Assembly (NCBI RefSeq): GCF_003097535.1
Contig: NZ_CP029187.1
Location: 1,364,001-1,428,000 of the forward strand
Reading direction: 5' to 3'
DNA length: 64,000 nucleotides
Origin: Flavobacterium pallidum
GTDB taxonomy: Bacteria > Bacteroidota > Bacteroidia > Flavobacteriales > Flavobacteriaceae
Shown here: positions 17,088 to 26,051 of the stretch, piece after piece
Position numbering within the stretch: the first letter of the stretch is position 1
Layout of the letters: each line of letters begins with the position of its first letter
Notes under the pieces: model-generated
What the model saw: only the letters and a program-made list of their open reading frames with translations
Database searches by the model: none
Told to the model about the DNA's origin: nothing
Program-made: the position numbers and the translations under genes

Positions 17088-18350
17088 ATGTTTGACAAAG
17101 ACAAATGGAATGAAATTTTACAAGCGCTGAGTGCGAATGTCTTCAGGACGGTGCTCACCGCGTTTGGTGTATTCTGGGGTATTTTCATCCTTGTGATTCT
17201 GCTCGCCGCCGGCAAAGGACTGGAAAATGGTGTGATGAAGGACTTTTCAGGCATGTCGACCAATACGGTGTTCCTTTGGACACAAAACACCTCGAAACCA
17301 TTCAAGGGATTACCCAAAAACCGCAGTTACAATTTCAAAAACAGTGATGTGCAGGCGCTTCGCGAAAACTTTCCTAACCTGATGTACATTTCCCCGAGGA
17401 ACCAGCTTGGCGGTTATCAGGGTTCGAATAATGTGATCCGCGGCACTAAAACCCAGGCTTATACGGTTTACGGCGATTATCCTGAACTCGCGTACCAGGA
17501 ATCAAAAGCGATTGTAAAAGGAAGGTTTATCAACTACAATGACATTAACCAAAAGCGGAAAACGGCCGTAATTGGTGAAGGCGTTATTTCAGGATTGTAT
17601 GATAAGGGCGAAGAAATTTTGGGTTCTTACATCAAGATCAACGGCGTTAATTTTATGGTTGTCGGCGTATACAAATCCAAATCGAATAACGGCAATGCCG
17701 AAGAAGAGCAAAAGCAGATTTATGTGCCGTTTACCGCATTCCAGCAGGCTTTCAATTATGGCGATGTCGTCGGGTGGATGACAATTACGGCAAAGGATGG
17801 CACGTCAATAACGGATTTGAAAGCGGATATTTTCAGGTTCCTGCGCACGCGCCACGATGTCGATCCGGATGATGAACGTGCTATCGGGAATTTCGATTTG
17901 TATGAAGAGTTCAGCAAAATCAACGGGTTATTCGTCATATTGAAGTTTATTGCCTATTTCGTCGGGGTTTTGGTATTGCTTTCCGGCGTGATCGGCATTT
18001 CAAATATCATGCTGATTGTGGTAAAAGAGAGAACAAAGGAAATCGGGATCCGCCGCGCCATCGGGGCATCACCGGGGACAATCAGATCACAAATCCTGAC
18101 AGAATCGATTTTCCTGACCATCCTTGCAGGCATGCTTGGAATAGCCGCCGCGGCAGGGGTTTTGGCCATAATCAATGCGATTTTGGACAATATGGATTCT
18201 GAAGGGATGATGTTTGCCAATCCAAGTGTCGACCTCGGTGTCGTATTTTCCGCTTTGATGATATTGGTATTTTCAGGACTACTGGCAGGATTCATCCCAG
18301 CACAAATCGCTATCAAAGTAAAACCTGTTGACGCTTTAAGGGCAGAATAA
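17088..18350 (+). CDS. MacB/FtsX-type ABC transporter permease 2
   Basis: A 420-residue paralogue of the preceding permease with the same plan. It has an N-terminal helix (GVFWGIFILVILLAAGKGLE), a periplasmic core (VKGRFINYNDINQKRKTAVIG), three C-terminal helices with SNIMLIVVKERTKEIGIRRA, and ends KPVDALRAE. Sequence divergence outside the motifs is considerable, so it is not a recent copy. It begins 1 nt after permease 1 and is followed after 29 nt by the first adaptor. Confidence 0.9.
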   Translation: MFDKDKWNEILQALSANVFRTVLTAFGVFWGIFILVILLAAGKGLENGVMKDFSGMSTNTVFLWTQNTSKPFKGLPKNRSYNFKNSDVQALRENFPNLMYISPRNQLGGYQGSNNVIRGTKTQAYTVYGDYPELAYQESKAIVKGRFINYNDINQKRKTAVIGEGVISGLYDKGEEILGSYIKINGVNFMVVGVYKSKSNNGNAEEEQKQIYVPFTAFQQAFNYGDVVGWMTITAKDGTSITDLKADIFRFLRTRHDVDPDDERAIGNFDLYEEFSKINGLFVILKFIAYFVGVLVLLSGVIGISNIMLIVVKERTKEIGIRRAIGASPGTIRSQILTESIFLTILAGMLGIAAAAGVLAIINAILDNMDSEGMMFANPSVDLGVVFSALMILVFSGLLAGFIPAQIAIKVKPVDALRAE

Positions 18351-18379
18351 GATAAGAAAACCAGCATAAAACAAACAAA

Positions 18380-19498
18380 ATGAAAAGAAAAGGAGTCACC
18401 ATTACCATCTTAATCCTGATTGCCGTCGTGTTTTTCGGGGCATTGTATTATTTATACCAGAAAAATTCCGAATCGCCCGTCGTTTATGAAACCGACAAGG
18501 CGGAAACCAAAACCATCATCAAAAACACCATAGCCACCGGAAGCATCGTGCCCGACGAAGAGGTACTGATCAAACCCAATATTTCAGGGATTATTGAAGA
18601 AATTTATGTCGAAGCCGGCGGTTTCGTAAAAGCCGGCGATATGATCGCCAAAATCCGTGTGGTGCCAAACGTCAACAGCCTGAACAGTACTTACAACCAG
18701 GTGTTGAGCGCTAAAAACGATTTGGAGAATCAGGAAAAATCCTTTCAAAGGCAAAAAACCTTATTTGATAAAGGCGTGATTTCTGCCAATGATTTCGAGG
18801 CAGCAGAATTGGCTTACAAACAGGCAAAACAGAATTACAACGCGACCAAACAAAGCTATGACATTGTCAAGACCGGAACCACTTCAGGAATGGGAACTGC
18901 TGCCAATACCATAATCCGCTCGACAGTAACGGGAATGGTGCTCGAAGTCCCGGTGAAAGTTGGAAACCAGGTCATTGAAAGCAACAATTTTAACGAAGGC
19001 ACTACGATTGCCAGCTTGGCCGATGTCGGGAAAATGATTTTCATTGGCAAGCTTGACGAATCCGAAGTGGGTAAGGTGAAGGAAAACCTGCCCATTGAAA
19101 TTACCGTCGGAGCCATTGAAAACAAGAAATTCGACGCGGTATTAAACTACATCGCCCCGAAAGGTAAAACCGAAAATGGCGCCATACAATTTGAAATCAA
19201 GGCAAAACTCACCAACCGGGATACCACTTTTATCCGTGCCGGCCTGAGTGCCAATGCCTCGATTATTTTGGCGAAAGCTGAAAATGTACTGGCGATTAAG
19301 GAGTCTTTGGTACAATTCGATGAAAAGACAAAAAAATCATTTGTGGAAGTCGAAACCGGAAAGCAGAAATTTGAAAAACGGAACGTAGAACTTGGTGTCA
19401 GCGACGGGATTTATGCAGAAATCAAAAGTGGCATCAAAGCTTCCGATAAAATCAAGGTGCTGAACCAGGAACTCAAAAAAGAAGAAGGTAAACCGTAA
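18380..19498 (+). CDS. Efflux periplasmic adaptor subunit 1 (MacA/HlyD family)
   Basis: A 372-residue membrane fusion protein. It has an N-terminal inner-membrane anchor (GVTITILILIAVVFFGALYYLY), a biotinyl-lipoyl-like half (NTIATGSIVPDEEVLIKPNI), an alpha-helical hairpin (about residues 105-160, Gln/Lys-rich), a second lipoyl half (STVTGMVLEVPVKVGNQV) and a beta-barrel/membrane-proximal domain. Such adaptors link MacB-type pumps to TolC channels in the periplasm. It lies between the permeases and the TolC-like gene; a second adaptor follows that gene. Confidence 0.88.
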   Translation: MKRKGVTITILILIAVVFFGALYYLYQKNSESPVVYETDKAETKTIIKNTIATGSIVPDEEVLIKPNISGIIEEIYVEAGGFVKAGDMIAKIRVVPNVNSLNSTYNQVLSAKNDLENQEKSFQRQKTLFDKGVISANDFEAAELAYKQAKQNYNATKQSYDIVKTGTTSGMGTAANTIIRSTVTGMVLEVPVKVGNQVIESNNFNEGTTIASLADVGKMIFIGKLDESEVGKVKENLPIEITVGAIENKKFDAVLNYIAPKGKTENGAIQFEIKAKLTNRDTTFIRAGLSANASIILAKAENVLAIKESLVQFDEKTKKSFVEVETGKQKFEKRNVELGVSDGIYAEIKSGIKASDKIKVLNQELKKEEGKP

Positions 19499-19538
19499 TC
19501 CGGGACCTGAACTTCGCCAATCGTAACCAAAATATAAT

Positions 19539-19546
19539 TAAATTTG
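19539..19546 (+). promoter_or_regulatory. Putative internal -7 box (TAAATTTG) before the TolC-like gene
   Basis: TAAATTTG fits TAnnTTTG and ends 24 nt before the TolC-like start in the 72-nt spacer. No convincing -33 partner was found. It could give extra expression of the channel, second adaptor and tsaB. Confidence 0.4.
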
Positions 19547-19570
19547 CACAGCGCGCTGTGTGTCATCAAT

Positions 19571-20941
19571 ATGGGAAAAACTAAAAATTGTATCGGATTG
19601 TTTTTGCTGATATTCAGCATGTCGCTGCAGGCACAAAACAAAAAGTGGACCATCCTGGAATGTGTGGATTATGCGTTGCAGCACAATATTTCCATCAAAC
19701 AGACCGAACTGGATACCATGGCTGCTAAAATTGACCGCAAAGATGCCATCGGGAATTTCCTGCCATCGGTAAATGCGAATGCTTCCCATTCGTGGAACAT
19801 CGGGCTTAACCAGAACATCACCACGGGATTGCTCGAAAACCAGACGACACAGTTTACGTCGGCGGGACTCAATATGGGCATCGATATCTACAAAGGACTG
19901 CAAAACCAGACCAGGCTGAGCCGCGCCAGGCTTAATATTATCGCATCGCAATACCAGCTTAAGAAGATGCGTGATGACATTTCACTGAATGTAGCCAATG
20001 CATTCCTGCAAATCCTTTTTAATAAGGAAAACCTCAAAGTCCAGAAGGAACTGCTGCAAAACAATGAAAAGCAGCAATCGCGTACGGAAGAGCTGGTCAA
20101 TGCTGGCTCAGTCCCAAGAGGGGACCTGATGGATATGAAGGCTACTGTGGCCGGAAGCAAACAGGCGGTAGTCATTGCGGAAAACACATTGCTTATTTCC
20201 AAACTAAGCCTTGCGCAGCTTTTGCAATTAGAGGATTATGAAAATTTCGATATTGCCGACGAGAATTTCGATGTGCAGGACAGCCCGACCATGATGCAGA
20301 CGCCAACCGCGATTTACGAAAAAGCAAAAGAAGAGCGGTCAGAAATCAAGCTTGCCAGGACCAATATGGAAATCGCTGAAAAGGATGTTAAAATAGCGAA
20401 AGCCGGATTCCAGCCAAGCCTGACAGGTTTTTACAGTTTCAGTACCAGGGCTTCTTATTCGGATCGGATTATCGGCGTGGATGGCAACGGCGACCCTATT
20501 GTGACCGGGCCGCAGCCGTTGTTTGATCAGTTTAGTGATAATAAAGGACATTCTTTCGGGTTGCAGCTCAATATCCCGATCCTGAATGGTTTTTCGGTGC
20601 GCAATAATGTGGAGCGCTCAAAAATAAGCCTTGAGCGTTACAAGATTGCCTACAGCCAACAGGAATTAGATTTACAGCGCAATATTTATACCGCATTTAC
20701 CGATGCAAAGGGCGCGCTGAATTCATATGAAGCCGCAGTCTCCGCACTGGAAGCCAGGACTGAAGCGTTTAATTATGCAAAGGAAAAATTCAATGTCGGG
20801 CTTATGAATGCTTTCGACCTGAACCAGGCGCAGACGTTATATGCCAATGCACAATCAGAAGTGCTGAGGACAAAATTCGATTATATTTTCAGGGTAAAAG
20901 TCGTGGAATTCTATTTCGGCATCCCGATAACAAAAAAATAA
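19571..20941 (+). CDS. TolC family outer-membrane efflux protein
   Basis: A 456-residue outer-membrane channel subunit. It has a signal peptide (NCIGLFLLIFSMSLQAQ), then WTILECVDYALQHNISIKQ, which is typical of TolC-family N-termini, and two long alpha-helical hairpin repeats with short beta segments. The C-terminal repeat contains RTEAFNYAKEKFNVGLMNAFDL. The ATG at 19571 puts the signal peptide at the N-terminus; a TTG 9 codons upstream is rejected. It is flanked by two adaptors, supporting a tripartite exporter. Confidence 0.9.
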   Translation: MGKTKNCIGLFLLIFSMSLQAQNKKWTILECVDYALQHNISIKQTELDTMAAKIDRKDAIGNFLPSVNANASHSWNIGLNQNITTGLLENQTTQFTSAGLNMGIDIYKGLQNQTRLSRARLNIIASQYQLKKMRDDISLNVANAFLQILFNKENLKVQKELLQNNEKQQSRTEELVNAGSVPRGDLMDMKATVAGSKQAVVIAENTLLISKLSLAQLLQLEDYENFDIADENFDVQDSPTMMQTPTAIYEKAKEERSEIKLARTNMEIAEKDVKIAKAGFQPSLTGFYSFSTRASYSDRIIGVDGNGDPIVTGPQPLFDQFSDNKGHSFGLQLNIPILNGFSVRNNVERSKISLERYKIAYSQQELDLQRNIYTAFTDAKGALNSYEAAVSALEARTEAFNYAKEKFNVGLMNAFDLNQAQTLYANAQSEVLRTKFDYIFRVKVVEFYFGIPITKK

Positions 20942-20946
20942 ACACC

Positions 20947-22227
20947 ATGTCAAAAAAGTCAATCTTTATCACGCTCGGCGTATTACTGGCCTTGTTTATA
21001 CTTTACAAAACCATTTTTAGCAAGGAGGACAACAGCAAACATATCGAAACCGCGTCGGTGAAGGAAATGACGATTATTGAAACCGTTTCAGCTACCGGGA
21101 AAATCCAGCCCGAAACCGAAATCAAGATCATGCCTGAAGTTTCCGGCGAGATTATTGCGTTGCCTGTAAAAGAAGGCCAGGTGGTGAAAAAAGGCGATTT
21201 ACTGGTGAAGATCAACCCGGATTTATACACTTCCGGATTGAACAGGACTGTTGCGGGATTGTCACAAACCAAAGCCGGCCTTAGCCAGGCGGATGCACAG
21301 TTCAATGAAGCGAAATCAAATTATGACAGGAATAAGACGCTTTTTGATAAAGGGATTATTTCGAAGTCAGATTGGGATAAGGCGATATCCGCGTTTGAAG
21401 TAGCCAAAGCCAGTAAGCAGTCAGCATATTACAATGTGCAAAGTGCTTCAGCGAGTGTCAATGAGGCACAGGACAATTTGGGCAGGACCACCATTTACGC
21501 CCCGGCTGACGGTACGATTTCCACTTTGGCAGTAGAGCTCGGAGAAAGGGTTTTGGGCCAGCAGCAGATGACCGGAACTGAGATGATGCGCGTTGCAAAC
21601 CTAAATAGTATGGAGGTGGAAGTGGACGTCAATGAAAATGATATCGTAAAAATAAACATCGGGGATTCCGCCAGGGTTGAGGTGGATGCTTACCTGAAGA
21701 AGAAATTCAAGGGAATCGTCACCAGCATTTCAAACTCTGCCAGCACTACACAAACGGCGGACCAGGTTACAAATTTTAAGGTTAAAATCAGGATTTTAAA
21801 AGAATCCTACGCAGATTTGCTTGAAGGCAAGCCGGAGAGTTATTCTCCTTTCCGTCCCGGGATGACTGCCACGGTTGATATTGAAACCAAGCGCAGGGCC
21901 AATGTTCTGGCGATTCCTATCAGTGCAGTGGTAGTCAAAAGCGATACGCTTCCTATGAAAAAAATGGAAGGCCCTGAGGGAGAAAACCAACCCCAAACCC
22001 CGAAATCTGACAAAAAGCTTGAATGTGTTTTTGTGAAATCAGGAAATAAGGCTAGAATCCGCATTATAAAAACGGGAATCCAGGACGATACGAATATCGA
22101 AATCCTGTCAGGTCTTAAATCCGGCGAAGTCATTATCAGCGGCCCGTATAACCTGATTACGAAAGAACTCAACTCGGGTGACGTGGTGGTAAACGAAAAT
22201 GAATCTGGCAATTCCGCTAAAAAATAA
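20947..22227 (+). CDS. Efflux periplasmic adaptor subunit 2 (MacA/HlyD family)
   Basis: A 426-residue membrane fusion protein. It has an anchor (SIFITLGVLLALFILYKTIF), lipoyl halves (SATGKIQPETEIKIMPEVSG and RTTIYAPADGTISTLAVELG), a helical hairpin between them (about residues 95-170) and a barrel domain. A Pro/Glu/Gln-rich insertion (EGPEGENQPQTPKSDKK) lies near the C-terminal third. It is longer than adaptor 1 and clearly divergent. It begins 5 nt after the TolC-like stop, and its stop overlaps tsaB by one base. Confidence 0.9.
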   Translation: MSKKSIFITLGVLLALFILYKTIFSKEDNSKHIETASVKEMTIIETVSATGKIQPETEIKIMPEVSGEIIALPVKEGQVVKKGDLLVKINPDLYTSGLNRTVAGLSQTKAGLSQADAQFNEAKSNYDRNKTLFDKGIISKSDWDKAISAFEVAKASKQSAYYNVQSASASVNEAQDNLGRTTIYAPADGTISTLAVELGERVLGQQQMTGTEMMRVANLNSMEVEVDVNENDIVKINIGDSARVEVDAYLKKKFKGIVTSISNSASTTQTADQVTNFKVKIRILKESYADLLEGKPESYSPFRPGMTATVDIETKRRANVLAIPISAVVVKSDTLPMKKMEGPEGENQPQTPKSDKKLECVFVKSGNKARIRIIKTGIQDDTNIEILSGLKSGEVIISGPYNLITKELNSGDVVVNENESGNSAKK

Positions 22228-22907
22228 TGGCATATATCCTCAATATTGAAACAGCTACGAAGAATTGTTCCGTGGCATTAGCCCATGATGGTAAAGCAAT
22301 CCTACACCGTGAAATAGCCGACAAGGATTATTCCCATGCTGAAAAATTGCATATTTTCATTGATGAAATCATCTCCGAAGCCGGCATTTCCTATCAGGAC
22401 CTTTCGGCGGTTGCTGTAAGTCAGGGGCCGGGGTCTTACACTGGCCTGCGCATCGGCGTTTCAGCAGCCAAAGGATTATGCTATGCGCTGAATATCCCTT
22501 TGATTGCTGTAGATACTTTACAATCGCTGGCATTTGGCTTAAAAGGATTTTCGCTGCCTGAAAATGCACTGATCGTCCCCATGATCGATGCGCGCAGGAT
22601 GGAAGTTTACAGCGCGGTTTACAGTGCAATGTTTGATAAAATCCGGCAAATCCAGGCTGAGATCATTACGCCTGAGAGTTTTCAGGAGTTTGATGCACCT
22701 GTTTACATTATTGGGGATTGTGCTGAAAAATGCAAACCGGTGCTGACTTCGGATAAATTTATTTTTATTGAAAATGTAGTCTATCCTTCTGCTCTTGACA
22801 TGTGCGTATTGAGTTATGAAAGCCATAAAAAAAGCGACACCGTAGATGTCGCTTATTTTGAGCCTTATTATCTCAAGGATTTTTTCTTTCCGTCCAAATC
22901 TTCTTAA
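22227..22907 (+). CDS. tsaB: tRNA threonylcarbamoyladenosine biosynthesis protein TsaB
   Basis: TsaB is the non-catalytic partner of TsaD in t6A37 modification of ANN-decoding tRNAs. The 226-residue product has the ASKHA-type N-terminal strand LNIETATKNCSVAL, the hallmark VSQGPGSYTGLRIGVSAAKG and the later ALIVPMIDARRMEVYSAVY. The start codon overlaps the adaptor 2 stop (TAATG). The 3' end overlaps the convergent 22904-23599 gene by 4 nt. An essential tRNA gene at the end of an efflux operon is notable but may simply reflect shared transcription. Confidence 0.95.
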   Translation: MAYILNIETATKNCSVALAHDGKAILHREIADKDYSHAEKLHIFIDEIISEAGISYQDLSAVAVSQGPGSYTGLRIGVSAAKGLCYALNIPLIAVDTLQSLAFGLKGFSLPENALIVPMIDARRMEVYSAVYSAMFDKIRQIQAEIITPESFQEFDAPVYIIGDCAEKCKPVLTSDKFIFIENVVYPSALDMCVLSYESHKKSDTVDVAYFEPYYLKDFFFPSKSS

Positions 22908-23599
22908 GATAAAGTGGAAAGGAACTGAGTCAGTTTCACCATATCATTCTCTTTTTTGAATGACAGGTCGTTTTCTTTCAGGTAAGAATTGATTTTTTCA
23001 GCCTGGCCAGGGAAAAGTTCCTGTAGTTTCTTTTTGTTTTTAGGAAATGAAACCACCCTGTTATTTTTCAATAAAAGATAATATTCTTCAGATTGCTTGT
23101 CGTAACGTGGTGGGACATAGCTTCCGTAACCATTTATTGGTTGTTTTTCAGCAATGAGATTGATTTTCTCCTTTTTCAGAAGCGTAACACCGTTTACAGT
23201 GGTTTTTTCCACCATATACCCCTTCACATTTACATCATCACTATTCTTGTAGTCAAGCAATTTATACACAGTGCCGGTTTTTAAGGTAATAGTATTGAAA
23301 TCATCCTCTTTTGGAAGCACGAAAATTTTCCCGTCTCCGTTGTCAATTTCCATTTCGTCACTGTAAGCATTATATTTTACAAGTATTGTCTCTTTTACAT
23401 TACTGATAGTTGCCAGGATAAACGCCGGACTAACATATGGTGTTCCGGTAGCTGCTTCCGAATCTTTCTTACCCATTTTTTCGACAAGGCTTGTACTTCC
23501 TCCGTTGGTCCTATTTATCATATTGCTGATCCTCGTCTGTGCACATAAAGAAGCTACTGAGGAAACGGAGAGTACTACAACTGCCAATAATTTTTTCAT
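22904..23599 (-). CDS. Secreted protein of unknown function
   Basis: Not recognised. The 231-residue protein has a signal peptide (MKKLLAVVVLSVSSVASLCAQ) and a mature part with a beta-rich centre (ILVKYNAYSDEMEIDNGDGK, VYKLLDYKNSDDVNVKGYMV). A charged C-terminal region YYLLLKNNRVVSFPKNKKKLQELF is followed by an amphipathic helix. The layout resembles small Bacteroidota envelope proteins often left as hypothetical. It is convergent with tsaB and overlaps it by 4 nt. Upstream lies a 109-nt AT-rich spacer with a possible promoter. Confidence 0.75.
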   Translation of the reverse strand: MKKLLAVVVLSVSSVASLCAQTRISNMINRTNGGSTSLVEKMGKKDSEAATGTPYVSPAFILATISNVKETILVKYNAYSDEMEIDNGDGKIFVLPKEDDFNTITLKTGTVYKLLDYKNSDDVNVKGYMVEKTTVNGVTLLKKEKINLIAEKQPINGYGSYVPPRYDKQSEEYYLLLKNNRVVSFPKNKKKLQELFPGQAEKINSYLKENDLSFKKENDMVKLTQFLSTLS

Positions 23600-23636
23600 T
23601 TAATCTTTATTTAGATGGATTATAATTTGAGGCGTA

Positions 23637-23665
23637 AAAATATATATTTTAGTGAAGCTTCCAAA
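23637..23665 (-). promoter_or_regulatory. Weak candidate promoter of the secreted unknown gene
   Basis: On the minus strand TTTG (23662-23665) is followed after 17 nt by TATATTTT (23637-23644), one mismatch from TAnnTTTG. The region is very AT-rich, so chance matches are likely. Confidence 0.3.
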
Positions 23666-23708
23666 ATATTACACGTTAATGTGTGTTAAAATTTTAAAAA
23701 CCAGTATT

Positions 23709-24068
23709 TTAACCGTGGTATACCCGTGAAGCAACAATTTTCCCGCTTTTAACCTCTAAAACTTCAGCTACCAGCATGTTTTCTTCGCCAGGAACGATAC
23801 GGATATATTCCATGAAAATCCTTTCGTTATTTGCAGTAAGGGAGGTCGCTTTGTAATGCAGTTCAGGCAATCTTTCAAAGGCATCCTGCCACCAGTCGCG
23901 TAAAGCGTGCTTGCCACTTACAAAACCATTGGTTTCAGGTTTGCGGATTTTTAATTTCGGACTGAAATGTTCCGCATTGTCATCATACAGTGAAAGCAGT
24001 TTGTCAAGGTTATGGCTGTTGAAGGCATCAAACCATTGCCTTGCGATATTTTCATTCTGGTTTTCCAA
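23709..24068 (-). CDS. SnoaL-like / NTF2-fold protein
   Basis: A 119-residue cytoplasmic protein with the SnoaL-like polyketide-cyclase/NTF2 fold pattern. N-terminal helices (IARQWFDAFNSHNLDKLLSLY) are followed by DDNAEHFSP, GKHALRDWWQDAFERLPELHY, and a beta-rich C-terminal half ending GKIVASRVYHG. These proteins form small cone-shaped barrels, but their substrates vary, so no reaction can be assigned. It starts one base after the pseudouridine synthase stop and is probably co-transcribed. Confidence 0.85.
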   Translation of the reverse strand: MENQNENIARQWFDAFNSHNLDKLLSLYDDNAEHFSPKLKIRKPETNGFVSGKHALRDWWQDAFERLPELHYKATSLTANNERIFMEYIRIVPGEENMLVAEVLEVKSGKIVASRVYHG

Positions 24069-24069
24069 A

Positions 24070-24987
24070 TTAGCTGTTCTTCAGGTTGATGATTTCCTGC
24101 TCTGTGAGAAATCTCCAGTTGCCTCTCGGCAGGTTTTTCTTGGTTAGTCCTGCAAATGCGACGCGGTCTATGCGCAATACGTCGTAGCCGAAATGTTCGA
24201 AAATCGTACGGACAACTTTTACATTCGAAGTTTTCAGCTTCAGGCCGACTTCGCTCTTTGGCTGGTCTTCGATGTAACTTACTTCTTCTACATAAATCTT
24301 ATGCTCATCAATCATTGGGCCCTTGGCAATTTTTTCAAGGTCTTCATACTTGAGGTTTTTGTCCAAAGAGATTTGGTAAATTTTTGATGAACGCTGGCTC
24401 GTTTGTGTAAATTTTGTCAACATGTCATTGTCGTTGGTGAACAACAATAATCCGGTCGTATTTTTGTCCATACGTCCTACAGCACTCATTTTTGAAGTTG
24501 TTGCGCCTTTGATCAGTTCAAGTACGTTGCGCATTTCTGCGCCGTCATCAAAAGAAGTAGTGAAATTTTTCGGCTTATTCAGAAGAATATATTCTTTCTT
24601 TTCAGGTGTTACCACATTGCCATCAAAATTGACGACATCGCCTTTTTTAACTTTGTAGCCCATTTCAGTTACAGCAACGCCGTTGACCTTTACGTTTCCG
24701 GACTGGATGTAAATGTCGGCATCACGACGCGAACACATGCCGGAATTGGCGATGTATTTATTCAGGCGGATTTCGTTAGGATTTTTCGGTGCTTTTGGCG
24801 CTCTTGGAGTCCTTACCGGTTTACCAAAAGTTTTAGCCGGTTTGTCACTGTCTTTAGCTGTTTCAGGCTTCGCTTTTTTAGGTCCCTGGGCACGCTTAGC
24901 CATTGCCGGTTTCGGCTTGTTGGATGATGGCCTGCCACTTCCCGGCCTCGAACCTCCTCTTTTATTACTTCCTTCCCTGTTCGTCAT
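24070..24987 (-). CDS. Pseudouridine synthase, RsuA/RluB family
   Basis: Converts a uridine in rRNA (the exact site is not predictable here) to pseudouridine. The 305-residue product has an N-terminal basic, Gly/Pro/Lys-rich disordered extension of about 70 residues. An S4 RNA-binding domain follows (about 72-120, IRLNKYIANSGMCSRRDAD), then the catalytic domain with VGRMDKNTTGLLLFTND (catalytic Asp at about 174) and LNKPKNFTTSF. The family motif usually reads GRLD; here it is GRMD. The long basic tail is common in Bacteroidota versions. A -7 promoter box lies 19 nt upstream. Confidence 0.93.
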   Translation of the reverse strand: MTNREGSNKRGGSRPGSGRPSSNKPKPAMAKRAQGPKKAKPETAKDSDKPAKTFGKPVRTPRAPKAPKNPNEIRLNKYIANSGMCSRRDADIYIQSGNVKVNGVAVTEMGYKVKKGDVVNFDGNVVTPEKKEYILLNKPKNFTTSFDDGAEMRNVLELIKGATTSKMSAVGRMDKNTTGLLLFTNDNDMLTKFTQTSQRSSKIYQISLDKNLKYEDLEKIAKGPMIDEHKIYVEEVSYIEDQPKSEVGLKLKTSNVKVVRTIFEHFGYDVLRIDRVAFAGLTKKNLPRGNWRFLTEQEIINLKNS

Positions 24988-25006
24988 GGTATTCTGAAAT
25001 TTTTTG

Positions 25007-25014
25007 CAAAGATA
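25007..25014 (-). promoter_or_regulatory. Putative -7 box (TATCTTTG) of the pseudouridine synthase gene
   Basis: The minus strand reads TATCTTTG, a full match to TAnnTTTG, ending 19 nt before the start codon. No clear -33 element at the usual distance. Confidence 0.5.
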
Positions 25015-25057
25015 GGGTTTTATTGTCAGATGTGGTTTTAGCCGACGCTAAGCAGCA

Positions 25058-25999
25058 CTAAAGTAAATTCCTCCCATGCCACAACACGGCGGGATCAATC
25101 AGTACGATGCAGAAAATCCCTGCAACAATAAGTGTTTTCAGCGTGAGGTGAAGGCGCAGGTATTGGGCTTTATTATTTGATTTCCACAGGTAAATGGTGA
25201 AGAAAATCAATGCCACCATGCAGGTATAAAAGTAAATATCCATATACCCGACATCATAATCTTCGATGAGTAGAAAAACTGGAACGAGCGTGGCAAAAAC
25301 CAGGAAGGTAATGGCTTTTTTAGCAGTTCTTTCACCGTATTCGATAGGGATGGTGCTGTAATTATTGGCGAGGTCACCGGCAAGGTTTTCCAGGTCCTTT
25401 ACAATTTCCCGGATGAGTAAAAGTAAAAACAGGAAGCTCGCATGGCAGAAAATGATGCCGCCTTTCTGCAGATCGTATCCTTCATATTGGGTTTTGAAAA
25501 AATAAATCAGCAATCCAAAGAAAGGGAAGACCGCAAGGAATGCCGCCGTAATATTCCCGATAATCGCATATTTCTTAAGCTTGTGCGAATAAAACCAAAT
25601 CATGAAAATATAGACGGAGAAAAACAGGCTGACACGCCACGAAATCAGCAAACCCATTGTGACGGCCAGGAAATTGAGCCCAAAATAGACCTGCAGTTTT
25701 GTTTTCTGGCTGACCAGGCGGTCCAGCATCGATTTCTGAGGACGGTTGATCAAATCCTTTTTGGCGTCGTAAAAATTATTAATAATGTATCCGGCTGCAA
25801 TGCAAAATGAGGAAACAATGACCAAAATAAACAGCTTCCAGTCCAGGATGACATCAAGTGCGCGGGAGTTTTCAGGAGCTAAAATAAAGATTGCCGAAAG
25901 GTACTGCGCCAGAATAATCACAGGAATGTTATAACCGCGAACTACGGAGAACAAACTCACGATTTTCATTAATAGGAGGCGGTTCTTCCTGCTTAACAT
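25058..25999 (-). CDS. UbiA-family prenyltransferase (geranylgeranylglycerol-phosphate geranylgeranyltransferase-like)
   Basis: A 313-residue inner-membrane prenyltransferase with about eight helices and both Asp-rich motifs: NNFYDAKKDLINRPQK and REIVKDLENLAGD. Bacteroidota homologues are commonly annotated as DGGGP synthase-like, the enzyme adding a second geranylgeranyl chain in archaeal lipid synthesis; the true acceptor here is not known. An alternative start at residue 11 (MKIVSLFSVVRG) would remove a basic N-terminal tail. It lies downstream of two mevalonate-pathway genes on the same strand, which would supply its isoprenoid donor. Menaquinone or another quinone pathway is an alternative role. 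Confidence 0.85.
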   Translation of the reverse strand: MLSRKNRLLLMKIVSLFSVVRGYNIPVIILAQYLSAIFILAPENSRALDVILDWKLFILVIVSSFCIAAGYIINNFYDAKKDLINRPQKSMLDRLVSQKTKLQVYFGLNFLAVTMGLLISWRVSLFFSVYIFMIWFYSHKLKKYAIIGNITAAFLAVFPFFGLLIYFFKTQYEGYDLQKGGIIFCHASFLFLLLLIREIVKDLENLAGDLANNYSTIPIEYGERTAKKAITFLVFATLVPVFLLIEDYDVGYMDIYFYTCMVALIFFTIYLWKSNNKAQYLRLHLTLKTLIVAGIFCIVLIDPAVLWHGRNLL

Positions 26000-26004
26000 G
26001 ATGG

Positions 26005-26032
26005 GTACAGGATAAAGGATGCAGGCTGCAGG
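26005..26032 (+). repeat. nnnCAGG heptamer repeat (four units)
   Basis: Four 7-nt units in the UbiA-mevalonate kinase spacer: GTACAGG, ATAAAGG, ATGCAGG, CTGCAGG. Same unit type and same 28-nt length as the repeat at 13346-13373. Confidence 0.75.
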
Positions 26033-26051
26033 GTTTTATGTAACTCGGAAT

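Noticed and set aside
23600..23708. ACAC...GTGT palindrome in the AT-rich spacer as a regulator site
   Set aside because: Four-base arms in AT-rich DNA are expected by chance.
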